A stretch of 64,000 bases of DNA, from contig NZ_CP018091.1 in the NCBI RefSeq assembly GCF_001885215.1, positions 620,001 to 684,000 of the forward strand, in the 5' to 3' direction. Shown piece by piece: positions 1-8,778 of the stretch; within the stretch, counting starts at the first letter, position 1; each line of letters opens with the position of its first letter. The position numbers and the translations under genes were made by a program. Below the pieces are notes generated by a model. That model was given only the letters and a program-made list of their open reading frames with translations. It made no database searches and was not told where the DNA came from. This DNA is from Synechococcus sp. SynAce01 (GTDB lineage: Bacteria > Cyanobacteriota > Cyanobacteriia > PCC-6307 > Cyanobiaceae).

Positions 1-248
1 TCATGGAGGCGCACCACCTGGAGACCAGCCCGGGCACGATCGATCACCAGCTCCATCACCTGCTCCAGGGTGAGGGTGCTGGTGCGGATCCGCTCGCAGT
101 CCGCGCCTGCCAATGCAGCGATCTGGGGAGACACGAGCGAATCCGTCCAGATCAGGACCTCAGCCGCCTCAATGGCCCGGGCCGCGCGCAGGGTGAGCAG
201 GTCGATCGCACCCGGACCTGCACCGACGATGCGAACAGGATGGATCAA
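1..248 (-). CDS. cobM: Precorrin-4 C11-methyltransferase, N-terminal part (cut by window edge)
   Basis: SAM-dependent methylation of the corrin ring in cobalamin synthesis. Only the first ~82 codons lie in the window. The translation opens with [20 protein letters not shown], matching the SAM-binding GAGPG loop of the tetrapyrrole methyltransferase family, and continues with [11 protein letters not shown] and STLTLEQVM, segments typical of CobM/CbiF. The TTG start overlaps the lgt stop (TTGA), and no other start lies nearby in frame, so translational coupling with lgt is likely. The petC-petA-lgt-cobM order agrees with what I recall for marine Synechococcus. The family is sure; CobM rather than another corrin methylase is probable. 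Confidence 0.85.
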   Translation of the reverse strand, partial: MIHPVRIVGAGPGAIDLLTLRAARAIEAAEVLIWTDSLVSPQIAALAGADCERIRTSTLTLEQVMELVIDRARAGLQVVRLH

Positions 249-1132
249 GAACCGCTCCGCAGGGGGGTCTCTTTGCCCGGATCTGGCAGGGCTCGTTGAC
301 AGCCATAAAGCCACCAGAGGCCAAAAGCACCGATCACAATCAGCACCAAGCTCATCAGTTGGGCCATGCGCAGGCCGCCTTCACAGAAGGGTGGAATCGA
401 GAACAGGCAGAGCGGATCAAGGCGTAGTCCCTCGATCCAGAAGCGCCCGACGCTGTAGGCGATCAGATAGGTGCAGCTGAGGGCACCATTCGGCAGCGAG
501 ATCTTGCCGCGCTCACCCAGTCGGAAAAGAATCAGCAACAGGGCCAGAACACCCAGGTTCCAGAACGACTCGTAGAGGAAGGTGGGGTGGAAGAAAGCCT
601 CATCGATGAACGGCGCCGGCCGATTGATGGCCGGAATCGAGAGTTTCCAGGGCAGATTGGTGGGCAGGCCAAAGGCCTCGGAATTGAAGAAATTGCCCCA
701 GCGGCCGATCGCCTGGCCCAGGGCGACCGAAGGAACGAGCACATCGAGCAGGTTCCAGAAGGCCAACTTGCGCCAGCGGCAATAAACAATCACCGCCAGG
801 GTGCCGCCGATCAAAGCCCCATGGATGGCGATGCCGCCCTGCCAGATCGCCAAGGCATCGAACCAGTTGAGCTGGTACTGGCGCCACTCCAGCGCCACGT
901 AATAAAGGCGAGCTCCGAGTACGGCGGCGAGCACCAGGATCGGCAGCAGATCGGCAATCACCGCCGCTTCGATGCCGCGGCGACGGCCGAGGCGTGTGGC
1001 CAGCACCAGACCCACCAGCACGGCCAGCGCAATCAGCAGGCCGTACCAGCGCACCGTGACCGGCCCGAGCTCAAACAGGAGCGGGCCTGGAGAACGGAAC
1101 ATCGCGATAGGCAGGTCTGGAGCGAACATCAT
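245..1132 (-). CDS. lgt: Prolipoprotein diacylglyceryl transferase
   Basis: Transfers diacylglycerol from phosphatidylglycerol to the lipobox cysteine of prolipoproteins in the plasma membrane. The 295-residue translation has about seven hydrophobic segments, HGALIGG at residues 104-110 and the Lgt signature [13 protein letters not shown] at 143-155, followed by a C-terminal [11 protein letters not shown] motif. Length fits the family (about 280-300). Two adjacent ATGs begin the frame; an internal ATG at residue 11 (position 1102) is an equally good start. It lies 32 bases after petA on the same strand and its stop overlaps cobM. Confidence 0.96.
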   Translation of the reverse strand: MMFAPDLPIAMFRSPGPLLFELGPVTVRWYGLLIALAVLVGLVLATRLGRRRGIEAAVIADLLPILVLAAVLGARLYYVALEWRQYQLNWFDALAIWQGGIAIHGALIGGTLAVIVYCRWRKLAFWNLLDVLVPSVALGQAIGRWGNFFNSEAFGLPTNLPWKLSIPAINRPAPFIDEAFFHPTFLYESFWNLGVLALLLILFRLGERGKISLPNGALSCTYLIAYSVGRFWIEGLRLDPLCLFSIPPFCEGGLRMAQLMSLVLIVIGAFGLWWLYGCQRALPDPGKETPLRSGS

Positions 1133-1164
1133 GGGTTGATCGCCTCAGTACGGAGTGGCTGGAG

Positions 1165-2133
1165 TCAAACGCCCTCGGCGGCCTGAACCTTCTCCACCTG
1201 CTTCTTCTTCAGCACCAGCAGAATCTGGGCAATGACCACCGCTGCGAAGAAGGCGAGCATGCCGTAGATGCGCACCGGGTTTTGAAGCACGATCTCAGCA
1301 TCGAGCTGGCCGAAACCACCCACACCTGGATCGTTGGAGATCGGTGCACCGGCCGCCAGGACATCGCCAACGGCCACCACAACGGAGGGGCCAGCTGGAA
1401 CGGTGTCACTGACGCTGGTGCCATCGGCGGCAGTGATTTCCACCACCGAAGCGCCGGCATCACCAGGGGTGATGGCACTGACGGTGCCAGCCACTGAAGC
1501 GTTGTAGACGGTGTTGTTGCTCTTCTCACCGGTGGGGTACACCTGGCCGCGGCCGCGGTTTCCGCCCACATGCAGGGAATACTTACCGAAGTGAATGTTG
1601 CTGTCCGTGCCGGGATCGGGCGAGAGGATCGGAAAGACGATTTCCTGGTGCAGATCGCCAGGGAGCGGGCCCACAAGAAGAATGTTGGGGTTGTCGTCGC
1701 TGTACTGGGTGAAGTAGACGCCTGAAGTTTCCTCTTTGAGTTCCTCGGTGAGGCGTTCTTCTGGGGCGAGCTTGAAGCCATCAGGCAACATCACCACGGC
1801 ACCGACGTTGAGGCTGGTGCGGCTGCCGTCGGCTCCCACCTGCTGCAGGCTGGTGTCATAGGGAATTTTGACGACGGCCTTGAAGACCGTGTCGGGCATC
1901 ACCGCCTGGGGAACCTCAACCTGGGTGACCCTCTTGGCGAGGTGGCAGTTCGCACAAACAAGCTTGCCGGTGGCTTCACGGGGGCTGTCGTAGTTCTGCT
2001 GAGCCCAGAAGGGGTAGGCCCAACTGGCCTGGGGAGCCGCCAACAGGGGAATCAGCAGGAGTGGGGCCAATAGCAGCGGCAGGAGCAGGCCAGTGGAGCT
2101 CAACCGGCTGATGGAGGCAAGGAGGCGGCGCAT
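1165..2133 (-). CDS. petA: Cytochrome f, apoprotein
   Basis: Large c-type cytochrome of the b6f complex, passing electrons from the Rieske protein to plastocyanin or cytochrome c6 in the thylakoid lumen. The 322-residue precursor has a hydrophobic signal peptide ending in ASWA, so mature cytochrome f begins [11 protein letters not shown] with the tyrosine whose amino group is the heme axial ligand. The heme attachment motif CANCH is at residues 60-64. A single C-terminal membrane span ([20 protein letters not shown]) anchors it. The frame extends upstream into petC; the ATG at 2133 is chosen because it directly precedes the signal peptide. It lies 44 bases after petC, forming the usual petC-petA operon. 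Confidence 0.97.
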   Translation of the reverse strand: MRRLLASISRLSSTGLLLPLLLAPLLLIPLLAAPQASWAYPFWAQQNYDSPREATGKLVCANCHLAKRVTQVEVPQAVMPDTVFKAVVKIPYDTSLQQVGADGSRTSLNVGAVVMLPDGFKLAPEERLTEELKEETSGVYFTQYSDDNPNILLVGPLPGDLHQEIVFPILSPDPGTDSNIHFGKYSLHVGGNRGRGQVYPTGEKSNNTVYNASVAGTVSAITPGDAGASVVEITAADGTSVSDTVPAGPSVVVAVGDVLAAGAPISNDPGVGGFGQLDAEIVLQNPVRIYGMLAFFAAVVIAQILLVLKKKQVEKVQAAEGV

Positions 2134-2177
2134 GGGCGGATTGAACAGGCGGGAGGAAGGGGGAAACACGCGGTCAA

Positions 2178-2714
2178 TCAAGCCCACCAAGGCTTCTCCC
2201 CGGTGCGGAAATCGGTGTCCGACCACTGGCTCAGGAACACGGTGTCGTTCTCGACCGCGACATTGGCCAGGGCCAACGACAGCGGAGCGGGGCCGCGAAC
2301 CACCTTGCCTGTGGCGTCGTACTGACTGCCGTGGCAGGGACACACAAATTTGTTGGCGCCGTTGTTCCAGGGCACAACGCAACCCAGGTGGGTGCAGATC
2401 GCATTGATGCCGTAGCTGCCGATCGCCTCGGGGCCCTCCACCAGGAGATAGGTGGGATCACCTTTCAGCCCCTGAACCAGGCTGCGGTCGCCTTCCTTGT
2501 GGGTGGAGAGCCAACCGCTGGCTGTGACCGTGTTGCCGAGTTCATCCTTGGCGCTGATGCCGCCACCGCCACCGGCGGGTTTGGGCGGGATGAAATAGCG
2601 GGCCACGGGATAGAGCGCACCGAGGGCAACGCCGGTGACGGACCCGAAAGTGAGCAGATTCATGAACTGCCGACGACCCATTCCGGGCACGTCGCTCGCT
2701 GGGATCTGGGTCAT
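2178..2714 (-). CDS. petC: Rieske iron-sulfur protein of cytochrome b6f
   Basis: Carries the 2Fe-2S cluster that oxidises plastoquinol and reduces cytochrome f. The 178-residue protein has a twin-arginine-like GRRQF at residues 13-17 followed by a single membrane anchor (about 18-42), a glycine hinge (GGGGG, 48-52), and the two cluster-binding boxes CTHLGC (107-112) and CPCHGS (125-130). Length and both boxes are canonical. It heads a petC-petA pair. A TAATAAT element about 35 bases upstream of the ATG is a plausible -10 box. Confidence 0.98.
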   Translation of the reverse strand: MTQIPASDVPGMGRRQFMNLLTFGSVTGVALGALYPVARYFIPPKPAGGGGGISAKDELGNTVTASGWLSTHKEGDRSLVQGLKGDPTYLLVEGPEAIGSYGINAICTHLGCVVPWNNGANKFVCPCHGSQYDATGKVVRGPAPLSLALANVAVENDTVFLSQWSDTDFRTGEKPWWA

Positions 2715-2750
2715 AGGAGCGTTCCTGGGTGCCGCGGCAACGTGGTGACC

Positions 2751-2757
2751 ATTATTA
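2751..2757 (-). promoter_or_regulatory. Possible -10 element for petC-petA
   Basis: On the minus strand the bases read TAATAAT, close to the sigma-70 -10 consensus, in an otherwise GC-rich sequence 37 bases before the petC ATG. No convincing -35 box is seen 16-18 bases upstream. Assigned by position and composition only. Confidence 0.35.
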
Positions 2758-2844
2758 CCGCTGGCCTTGCCGCCACGCTTTGCCCTGGCAGGGATCCGGC
2801 CAGAGAGCGCAACATGCTGTTGTGGAGTTGGGACCCCGGTCGCC

Positions 2845-3213
2845 GTGCCTTTAAGCCCTAGCAGCGCCGATTCAGGCCCGGATCGTGCCGCCGAACCCCT
2901 GGCGCTCGATGAGGTGCTGCAGCTGCTGCGCAGTCGCTGGCAGGCTTCTTACGACCTGCAATTGGTTCAACGCCGGGGGCGCCTGCACCTGCAGGTGATG
3001 TGGGCGTACCTGGAGCAGCAGTCGTTTCCGCTCGACGCCGCGGGCTATGCCGAGAAGCTGCAGCAATTGCTCGAAGTGCTCAATGGTCTGGGGGTGGCCC
3101 AGCAGGTACGCCAGTGGCTTCAGACAACCCGGGACAAGCCCAGGCTGGGCAAGGCGATGAGCCTGACGTTGCAACCAGGCGCCGGCGGTCGCAGCCGCGA
3201 ATTCCTGCTGTGA
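2845..3213 (+). CDS. DUF3067 family protein
   Basis: Conserved cyanobacterial (and plastid) protein of unknown function; family assignment is from recall of segments such as [18 protein letters not shown] and [13 protein letters not shown]. About 122 residues, soluble, no signal peptide or membrane span. An in-frame ATG exists at 2767 but would add a Cys-rich, non-conserved-looking leader that runs through the petC promoter region, so the GTG at 2845 is preferred; the start remains uncertain. It is divergent from petC and convergent with tatC. Confidence 0.8.
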   Translation: MPLSPSSADSGPDRAAEPLALDEVLQLLRSRWQASYDLQLVQRRGRLHLQVMWAYLEQQSFPLDAAGYAEKLQQLLEVLNGLGVAQQVRQWLQTTRDKPRLGKAMSLTLQPGAGGRSREFLL

Positions 3214-3237
3214 GCTGGCCAGCTCGGACCTGGCCAA

Positions 3238-4062
3238 TCAGGAAGGTGCCGGCCGCAAGCGCTCGGCCATGGCCACCAGCCCCACACCGATCAAGAACAG
3301 CGCGGTGATCGCGCCGCCGAGCAGCAGCATCGTGACCGGATCGGTGGAGGGGGTCAGCACCGCGCCAGCGATTGCCGCCACGAGCACCACCGAGCGCCAG
3401 GCGCCCAGCATCGTTTCCGCCGAGATCAGGCCGAACGCCCCGAGCAGCAACTGCAGCACCGGCAACTGAAAGGCCAGGCCGGTGGCCACCATCAGCAACA
3501 GCACAAAATCCAGATAGCGCTCGATCGACCAGATCGGCTCGACCACATCCGCTCCGTAATTCACCAGGAAGCGGAGCGCCGCCGGCGCCAGGGCCCACCA
3601 GGCGAAGGCGATTCCAGCGAGAAAGAGCACCGCTGAACCAGCTACCGCCGGTGCCACCAACCGCCGTTCCCGCCGCGTCAGGCCGGGCAGAACGAAGGCC
3701 AGCACCTCGTAGAGGATGTAAGGAAGGGCCAGGCTGAGGCCGGCGTAACCCGCCACCTTGAACGACACGAACAGGAATTCACCGGGCGCCAACTGCAGGA
3801 AACGCATGCCCTCGGCAGGAACCTCCAACAGCTTCACCAGCGGGCGAGCCAGGGCCAGGCAGGCGGCCGCCGCCAGCAGCAGCACCAGCAGGCTGCGCAG
3901 CACCCGGCGCCTGAGTTCCTCGAGGTGATCCACCAGGCTCATCTCCACCTCACCGGGAAACTCATCCGGCAGCGGAGTGGCCCTCACGGGCGGCACCCGG
4001 ATCGGCGGCGGTGGCGAAGCGGCGGGGATGGGAGGTGGCAGGGGGGTAGGAAGTTCGCTCAT
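3238..4062 (-). CDS. tatC: Sec-independent (twin-arginine) translocase subunit TatC
   Basis: Membrane receptor of the Tat pathway, which exports folded proteins such as the Rieske protein across thylakoid and plasma membranes. The 274-residue protein has an unusually proline-rich N-terminus (about residues 6-30), then the diagnostic cytoplasmic motif HLEELRRR (46-53), and six predicted membrane segments. APGEFLFVSFKVA corresponds to the first lumenal loop/TM2 region. Length without the proline-rich tail fits the family. Its ATG overlaps the stop of the upstream NFACT gene by 4 bases (ATGA), so the two are likely co-translated. Confidence 0.96.
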   Translation of the reverse strand: MSELPTPLPPPIPAASPPPPIRVPPVRATPLPDEFPGEVEMSLVDHLEELRRRVLRSLLVLLLAAAACLALARPLVKLLEVPAEGMRFLQLAPGEFLFVSFKVAGYAGLSLALPYILYEVLAFVLPGLTRRERRLVAPAVAGSAVLFLAGIAFAWWALAPAALRFLVNYGADVVEPIWSIERYLDFVLLLMVATGLAFQLPVLQLLLGAFGLISAETMLGAWRSVVLVAAIAGAVLTPSTDPVTMLLLGGAITALFLIGVGLVAMAERLRPAPS

Positions 4063-5771
4063 GGTGCTGACCTGGCGCCGAGGCTAGGGACCAGGGGCGC
4101 GCCGCGGCCCGGATCCCCCCAGACCACCTCACCGCCGCGATGGCGCACCGTGCCTGGACCGGCACCGGCGATCCGCTGCAACTGGTCACTGGGCACCATC
4201 ACCACCGCCACGCGCCGGTTGCCGCGGGCCCGGCTGAAGTGGGCGGCAAGGTCAGCGGCGGCCTGCAGGTCCTGCTCGCCTGCAGGGGCTTCGGAGCTCT
4301 TGAGGATTACATGGCTGCCCGGGCACTCCTGGGCGTGGAACCAGAGATCACCGCGGCGGGCCTGGCTGAGGCTGATCCAGTCGTTTTGGCGATGGTTGCG
4401 GCCCACCTGCACCCGCAGGCCCCCGGGGGTGCGCAGCTCCAGGGGCTGCGGCGTCGCCTGGGCCTTCGGCGGCGCAGGGCGCCGTTGGCGAGCGCGCTGA
4501 TCGGCGCTGCCGCGATCCAGCAGCGCCTCGATGTCCTGCTCCAGGGCCAGCAGGTCGTCGGCTTGATCAGCGTGTTGCTCGAGAAAGGTGAGGCTGCTGT
4601 CGATCTGCTCGAGGGTGCGGTCGTGGAGTTCCAGCCGTGGCGTGATCGCGGCCACCGAGCGCCGCAGCCGCCGGGCGCGTTTGTAGAGGCTCTGGGCCTC
4701 ACTGATCTCCCCGCGGCTGGGGCTGAGTCCGCACAACAGGGCATCGGCCTGCCGCTGGAGGGCATTGGTGTTCTCCACCTGATCCAGCAGCGCCTGCTGC
4801 TGATCCCGCTGGCGCTGCTGCCGCGCCCGGGCCGCCAGCAGCCGTTGTTCCAGCTGCAGCCGCCGCGCCACGGCCTCCTGCCGGGCCAGCAGGGGCCCGT
4901 AGTAGGCGGCCAGCGCTGCATTCACCCCAGCAGCCGGCGCCTCCGTTCCCCAGCAGCGGTAGGCCGTGACGCGGCCATGGCTGGGGCCGGAGGCAAAACC
5001 GAACCGCTCCTGCTCCAGGTCGGTGAGCCAGCGTTGCCATTGGCACCACAGCTCCTGCCACTGGTGCTCCTCCAGCGCGTTCACCGGCATGGCGAGCAGC
5101 TGGCATGCCTGCTCGGGCTGATCACCGGCCAGTTGCAGGGCCAGGGCCGGGCTGATCCCCTGGTAGGTCTGCTGCAGGGCCTTCTGCAGGCTGACCGGCA
5201 CCAGCGAGAGGCGGCGGCGCCAGCGCTCCATCCCCTCGGCTCTGCTGGGTAGATCCCCCTGCAGGGCGGGCGGAGGGCTGTAAAGATCTCCGCTGCCGAT
5301 CGGCCGCAGCCGCGACTGTTGCTGCCGCACCTGCCGGGCCAGGGCGATCACCCGCCGCTGGCCATCGAGCAGAAAGAGATTGCTGCGGCGACCCATCAGT
5401 TCAATGATCAAGCAGCGGCTGCACGGTTCTCCTGGCCTGGCCGCGAACTGCAGCTCCACCACCCGCTCCCAGCCGGTCTGCTCAATGGCCACCAGGGCCA
5501 GGCCAGCCAGACCGTGCTGCAGCTGCTGGGCCAGGGTGCTGCCCTGGCCCTGGCGGGGAGGGGAATCGATCGCCAGCATCCGCGGCGCCTCGGCCTGCCA
5601 GCTGATCTCCAGCCAGTGGAGGCCCCGCTGACTGCGCAGGCCCAGTTGCAGGCTGTGGGGGGTGGGTTGCTGGGCTTTCTCGAAGCGGCTGGGCAGCAAC
5701 GGCGGCCGCAGCTCGGCCAGCACCGCCCGCAAGGTGGTGAGATCAACGGGCTGGAGCAGCGTGGCGTTCAT
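4059..5771 (-). CDS. NFACT family protein (RqcH/Rqc2-like)
   Basis: Homologue of the bacterial RqcH / eukaryotic Rqc2 family, which binds 60S/50S subunits holding stalled nascent chains and recruits tRNA-Ala to add C-terminal alanine tails. The 570 residues show an N-terminal NFACT-N domain (about 1-220, including the [16 protein letters not shown] segment), a central helical/coiled-coil part rich in Arg/Gln/Leu (about 250-430), and a C-terminal NFACT-R/DUF814 domain with [17 protein letters not shown]. The family's Asp-Arg pair needed for tailing appears as Glu102-Arg103 (WERVVELQF). Overlaps tatC by 4 bases. The domain family is sure; alanine-tailing activity is inferred. Confidence 0.88.
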   Translation of the reverse strand: MNATLLQPVDLTTLRAVLAELRPPLLPSRFEKAQQPTPHSLQLGLRSQRGLHWLEISWQAEAPRMLAIDSPPRQGQGSTLAQQLQHGLAGLALVAIEQTGWERVVELQFAARPGEPCSRCLIIELMGRRSNLFLLDGQRRVIALARQVRQQQSRLRPIGSGDLYSPPPALQGDLPSRAEGMERWRRRLSLVPVSLQKALQQTYQGISPALALQLAGDQPEQACQLLAMPVNALEEHQWQELWCQWQRWLTDLEQERFGFASGPSHGRVTAYRCWGTEAPAAGVNAALAAYYGPLLARQEAVARRLQLEQRLLAARARQQRQRDQQQALLDQVENTNALQRQADALLCGLSPSRGEISEAQSLYKRARRLRRSVAAITPRLELHDRTLEQIDSSLTFLEQHADQADDLLALEQDIEALLDRGSADQRARQRRPAPPKAQATPQPLELRTPGGLRVQVGRNHRQNDWISLSQARRGDLWFHAQECPGSHVILKSSEAPAGEQDLQAAADLAAHFSRARGNRRVAVVMVPSDQLQRIAGAGPGTVRHRGGEVVWGDPGRGAPLVPSLGARSAP

Positions 5772-5828
5772 CGCAGCGAGGACGCGACACGGACTCCCTA
5801 CTCTGCTGTCTCACTGCGCCGTGGAGCG

Positions 5829-6425
5829 ATGGGGGTGGCGACGGACATGGCAGGGCCTTCAGCGCCCCAACCGGGGCGACTCCACGTGATCACCGGGCCC
5901 AGTGGCGTCGGCAAGGGCACCTTGATCAACGCCCTCCGCCAGAAGCACCCCCAGATCTGGCTGTCGGTGTCGGCCACCACCCGCGAGCCGCGCAGCGGTG
6001 AGCGCGATGGGGAGCACTATTTCTTCCTGAAGCGCCCCCGCTTCGAGCAACTGGTGGCCGAGGCGGGGTTGCTGGAGTGGGCCGAATTCGCGGGCAATCT
6101 CTATGGCACCCCGCGCCAGCCGGTGGAGATGCACCTGGCGGCCGGCCAGCCGGTGCTGCTGGAAATCGAGCTGGAGGGGGCCCGTCAGGTGCGGCGCAGT
6201 TTCCCCCAGGGATTTCAGCTGCTGATCAAACCGCCGTCTTTTGCCGAACTGGAGCGGCGCATCCGCGCGCGCGGCACCGACAGCGCCGCGGCCATCGAGC
6301 GCCGGCTCCAGCGGGCCCGCCTGGAGCTTCAGGCCGAAGCGGAATTCGATGCCGTGCTGGTGAACGGCGATCTGGGCCAGGCCCTGGACGAACTCGAAGC
6401 CCAGCTCGGCCTGGCCACAGGCTGA
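5829..6425 (+). CDS. gmk: Guanylate kinase
   Basis: Phosphorylates GMP to GDP with ATP. The P-loop GPSGVGKG is at residues 23-30 of a 198-residue protein, followed by [20 protein letters not shown], the guanylate-binding region, and [13 protein letters not shown]. Length is normal. An open frame extends upstream through the antisense of the NFACT gene; ATG 5829 is chosen, with ATG 5847 as a close alternative. Only 57 bases separate it from the divergent NFACT gene, so the promoters must be compact. Confidence 0.96.
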   Translation: MGVATDMAGPSAPQPGRLHVITGPSGVGKGTLINALRQKHPQIWLSVSATTREPRSGERDGEHYFFLKRPRFEQLVAEAGLLEWAEFAGNLYGTPRQPVEMHLAAGQPVLLEIELEGARQVRRSFPQGFQLLIKPPSFAELERRIRARGTDSAAAIERRLQRARLELQAEAEFDAVLVNGDLGQALDELEAQLGLATG

Positions 6426-6441
6426 GTGGGCCCTTCGCCAC

Positions 6442-6465
6442 AAAAAAGCGGCCCCAAAGAGCCGC
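6442..6465 (-). terminator. Rho-independent terminator of psaF-psaJ
   Basis: Minus-strand sequence folds as GCGGCTC, loop TTTG, GGGCCGC-like arm (7 pairs including one G-T), followed directly by TTTTTT. It lies about 205 bases downstream of the psaJ stop and just beyond the convergent gmk stop. On the plus strand there is no U tract, so it should end psaFJ transcripts only. Confidence 0.8.
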
Positions 6466-6531
6466 GGATCGAAAGGTAAGGATGGGGCAGGTCCTGCAGA
6501 AATGCTGGCCCCGACAAGAACCGGATCCAGA

Positions 6532-6563
6532 CCATTAAGTCAAGAAACCATCAAGTCAAGAAA
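6532..6563. repeat. Two tandem copies of a 16-bp unit
   Basis: The unit ccattaagtcaagaaa is followed at once by ccatcaagtcaagaaa, with one mismatch. It lies in the 3' untranslated region of psaF-psaJ, between the psaJ stop and the terminator. No coding frame explains it. Function unknown. Confidence 0.75.
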
Positions 6564-6616
6564 AACGCAGCCCAGATGTTCATCGAGGAACGTTTTCTGC
6601 AGGCAAAGGCCTGAAG

Positions 6617-6642
6617 GCAAAGGTTTGCAAGCAGACCTTTGC
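6617..6642 (-). other. Strong hairpin downstream of psaJ
   Basis: GCAAAGGT at 6617-6624 is complementary to ACCTTTGC at 6635-6642, and three further inner pairs can form, giving about an 11-bp stem. No U run follows, so it looks more like an mRNA 3'-stabilising or processing structure than a terminator. It begins 28 bases after the psaJ stop. Confidence 0.6.
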
Positions 6643-6670
6643 GGAGAGTTCGCTCAGAGGAAGCGAATGA

Positions 6671-6781
6671 TCAACGAATGATCAGATCGGGGAAGAGGCG
6701 GAAAATCTCGATCGTGAGCCCGGCTGTGAAGGTGAACCAGACGGCAGCCACGACCGGTGCGGTGGTGAGGAATTTCTTCAT
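6671..6781 (-). CDS. psaJ: Photosystem I subunit IX (PsaJ)
   Basis: A 36-residue single-span protein reading [20 protein letters not shown] then [16 protein letters not shown]. PsaJ binds peripheral chlorophyll/carotenoid in PSI and helps place PsaF for docking of plastocyanin or cytochrome c6. The [10 protein letters not shown] start and the FPDL near the C-terminus are family hallmarks. It follows psaF by 11 bases on the same strand, the usual psaF-psaJ operon. Confidence 0.97.
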   Translation of the reverse strand: MKKFLTTAPVVAAVWFTFTAGLTIEIFRLFPDLIIR

Positions 6782-6792
6782 GGTTAGGGGAA

Positions 6793-7272
6793 TCAGCGGG
6801 GGGAGACGGTCACTTTGGAGTCGGCTTCAATCATTTTTCCACTGACGAACTCATTGAACGCTGCCAGGGGCCAGACGGCAGCCGCCAGGGTGGATTTGAA
6901 CGCCAGGGGCATGTCGATCTGGATTTCACGCATGGTGGCATCCTTGCTACCGCGGATAGCCATCAAGTAAGCGCGGCCGGCCCAGCCAATCGTGCCAGCG
7001 ATGTAGAGGAAAAGCAGACCCGGGATCAGGAAATCACCGGCATGGCTGAAGCGGCCATCGACGATCAGACGGGGCAGCCCATCGGTGCCACAGAGAGCCT
7101 GGCCGTAGTTCGTGAACCGGGCCTTGGCCTGGGGGGTAGCGGCGGCACTGGCGCGCTCCTGAAAACGGGGGGTTTCTGCGCAAGGGGTGAGCCCGGCGAT
7201 ATCGGCGTGCGCCATGGGGGCGAAGCCGATGATCAGAAGGGCGGAAATCAGAAGGGCGAAGAGGCGGCGCAT
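6793..7272 (-). CDS. psaF: Photosystem I subunit III (PsaF)
   Basis: Lumen-exposed PSI subunit beside the plastocyanin/cytochrome c6 docking site. The 159-residue precursor has a signal peptide ending in AHA (about residue 23), then [19 protein letters not shown] and the conserved segment [20 protein letters not shown] with GWAGRAYL follow, giving one main membrane span. Length is typical of cyanobacterial PsaF. An upstream open frame exists, but ATG 7272 directly precedes the signal peptide. First gene of psaF-psaJ, divergent from tsaD. Confidence 0.97.
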   Translation of the reverse strand: MRRLFALLISALLIIGFAPMAHADIAGLTPCAETPRFQERASAAATPQAKARFTNYGQALCGTDGLPRLIVDGRFSHAGDFLIPGLLFLYIAGTIGWAGRAYLMAIRGSKDATMREIQIDMPLAFKSTLAAAVWPLAAFNEFVSGKMIEADSKVTVSPR

Positions 7273-7294
7273 CGGTTCCGGTACCTGGGAAAGA

Positions 7295-7310
7295 CCTGCC
7301 GCAGGGCAGG
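7295..7310 (-). promoter_or_regulatory. Hairpin in the psaF leader region
   Basis: CCTGCC and GGCAGG form a 6-bp GC stem with a 4-base loop, 23-38 bases upstream of the psaF ATG. On the minus strand it is followed by TCTTT, so it resembles a short attenuator. The transcription start is not known, so whether it lies in the mRNA is uncertain. Confidence 0.35.
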
Positions 7311-7348
7311 ATGTCACTCCGGGACAGTAAGGGAGTTCCAGGGAGCCC

Positions 7349-8434
7349 ATGCCCACGGTTCTGGCCGTCGAAACAAGTTGTGACGAGTCGGCTGCTGCCG
7401 TGGTGCGTGACCAGCAGGTGCTGGCCAGCGCCGTGGCGTCCCAGATGGAGGAGCACGCCCGCTGGGGCGGGGTGGTGCCGGAAATCGCCTCCCGCCGCCA
7501 CGTCGAAGCCCTGCCCCAGCTGATCGCCGAGGTGATGGCCACCGCCGGCCTGGCCTTCAGTGATCTCGATGCGATCGCCGCCACCGCCGCTCCCGGCCTG
7601 GTGGGCGCCCTGCTGGTGGGCTCACTCACCGGCCGCACCCTGGCCCGCCTCCACGACCTGCCCTTCCTGGCCATCCACCACCTCGAAGGGCACCTCTGTT
7701 CGGTGCTGCTGGGGGAGCCACTGCCGAAGGGACCCTATCTCGTCCTGTTGGTCAGCGGCGGCCACACCGAACTGATCCGCGTCGATGGGGTGGGGGCCTA
7801 CACCCGCCTGGGCCGCAGCCATGACGACGCCGCCGGCGAGGCCTTCGACAAAGTCGCCCGGCTGCTGGGGCTGGGATACCCAGGTGGCCCGGCGATCGAG
7901 GCGGCGGCAAGCGCCGGCGACCCGCTGCGCTTTCGCTTTCCCCAGGGGCGCGTCTCCCGCCCGGACGGGGGCTTCTATCCCTATGACTTCAGCTTCAGTG
8001 GCCTCAAGACCGCGGTGCTGCGCCTGACCCAGAAACTGGCGAACGGGGAGAGCACAGGCCAGCCAGGCGAGGCGGCGTTACCGATCGCCGATCTGGCCGC
8101 CAGCTTTGAGCACGGAGTGGCCGACGTCCTGGTGGAGCGCAGTTGCCGCTGCGCCAGGGACAATGGCCTGGGCACGTTGGTGCTGGTGGGAGGGGTGGCC
8201 GCCAATCGCCGCTTGCGCCAGCGGTTGGCGATTCGTTGTCAGGAGCTCGGCCTGACCTGGCGGGTGGCTCCGATGGCCTACTGCACCGACAACGCAGCCA
8301 TGATCGGCGTGGCGGCGACCCGGCGCTTTGCCAGTGGCTTCCGCAGTTCCACAGCCCTGGGGGTGGCGGCGCGACTGCCCCTGGAGCACGCCGATCTCCT
8401 CTATGGTCCAGCCGCTGAGTTTTCTTTCCCTTAA
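7349..8434 (+). CDS. tsaD: tRNA N6-threonylcarbamoyladenosine transferase TsaD
   Basis: Transfers the threonylcarbamoyl group to A37 of ANN-decoding tRNAs, together with TsaB and TsaE. The 361-residue protein begins [19 protein letters not shown], the standard N-terminus of the Kae1/TsaD/YgjD ASKHA fold, and has metal-binding HHLEGH at residues 110-115. [30 protein letters not shown] and YPGG follow as expected, with [12 protein letters not shown]-like [12 protein letters not shown] and CTDNAAMIG near the end. Full length. The hli gene starts 27 bases downstream. Confidence 0.97.
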   Translation: MPTVLAVETSCDESAAAVVRDQQVLASAVASQMEEHARWGGVVPEIASRRHVEALPQLIAEVMATAGLAFSDLDAIAATAAPGLVGALLVGSLTGRTLARLHDLPFLAIHHLEGHLCSVLLGEPLPKGPYLVLLVSGGHTELIRVDGVGAYTRLGRSHDDAAGEAFDKVARLLGLGYPGGPAIEAAASAGDPLRFRFPQGRVSRPDGGFYPYDFSFSGLKTAVLRLTQKLANGESTGQPGEAALPIADLAASFEHGVADVLVERSCRCARDNGLGTLVLVGGVAANRRLRQRLAIRCQELGLTWRVAPMAYCTDNAAMIGVAATRRFASGFRSSTALGVAARLPLEHADLLYGPAAEFSFP

Positions 8435-8461
8435 GCTGAAGGGGCTTTACCGGTTGGTCCA

Positions 8462-8695
8462 ATGGCTCCAGCTGAGGCTAGCGATCAGGCTTCAGGCCCC
8501 GCTCCAACCGTTCGCGATCAAGCCGTTGAAACGGCTGATGCTGATCAGGACACTGTCGTCGTGGTGGCCGGCGATGAACTCAATGCCTGGCGACGTGGGT
8601 TCACACCCCAGGCCGAGATCTGGAATGGCCGCTTGGCGATGCTTGGGCTCTCCCTTGGCATCGCCTCCCTGCTGCTGATTCGGCTGCTCACTTGA
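8462..8695 (+). CDS. High light-inducible (Hli/Scp, CAB-like) protein
   Basis: Single-helix relative of the plant chlorophyll a/b proteins, binding chlorophyll and carotenoid during PSII assembly and light stress. Of 77 residues the last 35 carry the motif E52-I-W-N55-G-R57-L-A-M60-L-G followed by a hydrophobic helix. The first ~40 residues are acidic and alanine-rich with no recognised domain. It sits close downstream of tsaD, so a stress-responsive promoter, if present, would lie inside tsaD. Confidence 0.92.
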   Translation: MAPAEASDQASGPAPTVRDQAVETADADQDTVVVVAGDELNAWRRGFTPQAEIWNGRLAMLGLSLGIASLLLIRLLT

Positions 8696-8778
8696 CGGGT
8701 TGCTTCCATCGCTGCGGCGAGGTGCTTGCGGGAAGCCGGAGAACGCATCTTTAGGATTCTCCCCACCGCCATGGCCCT

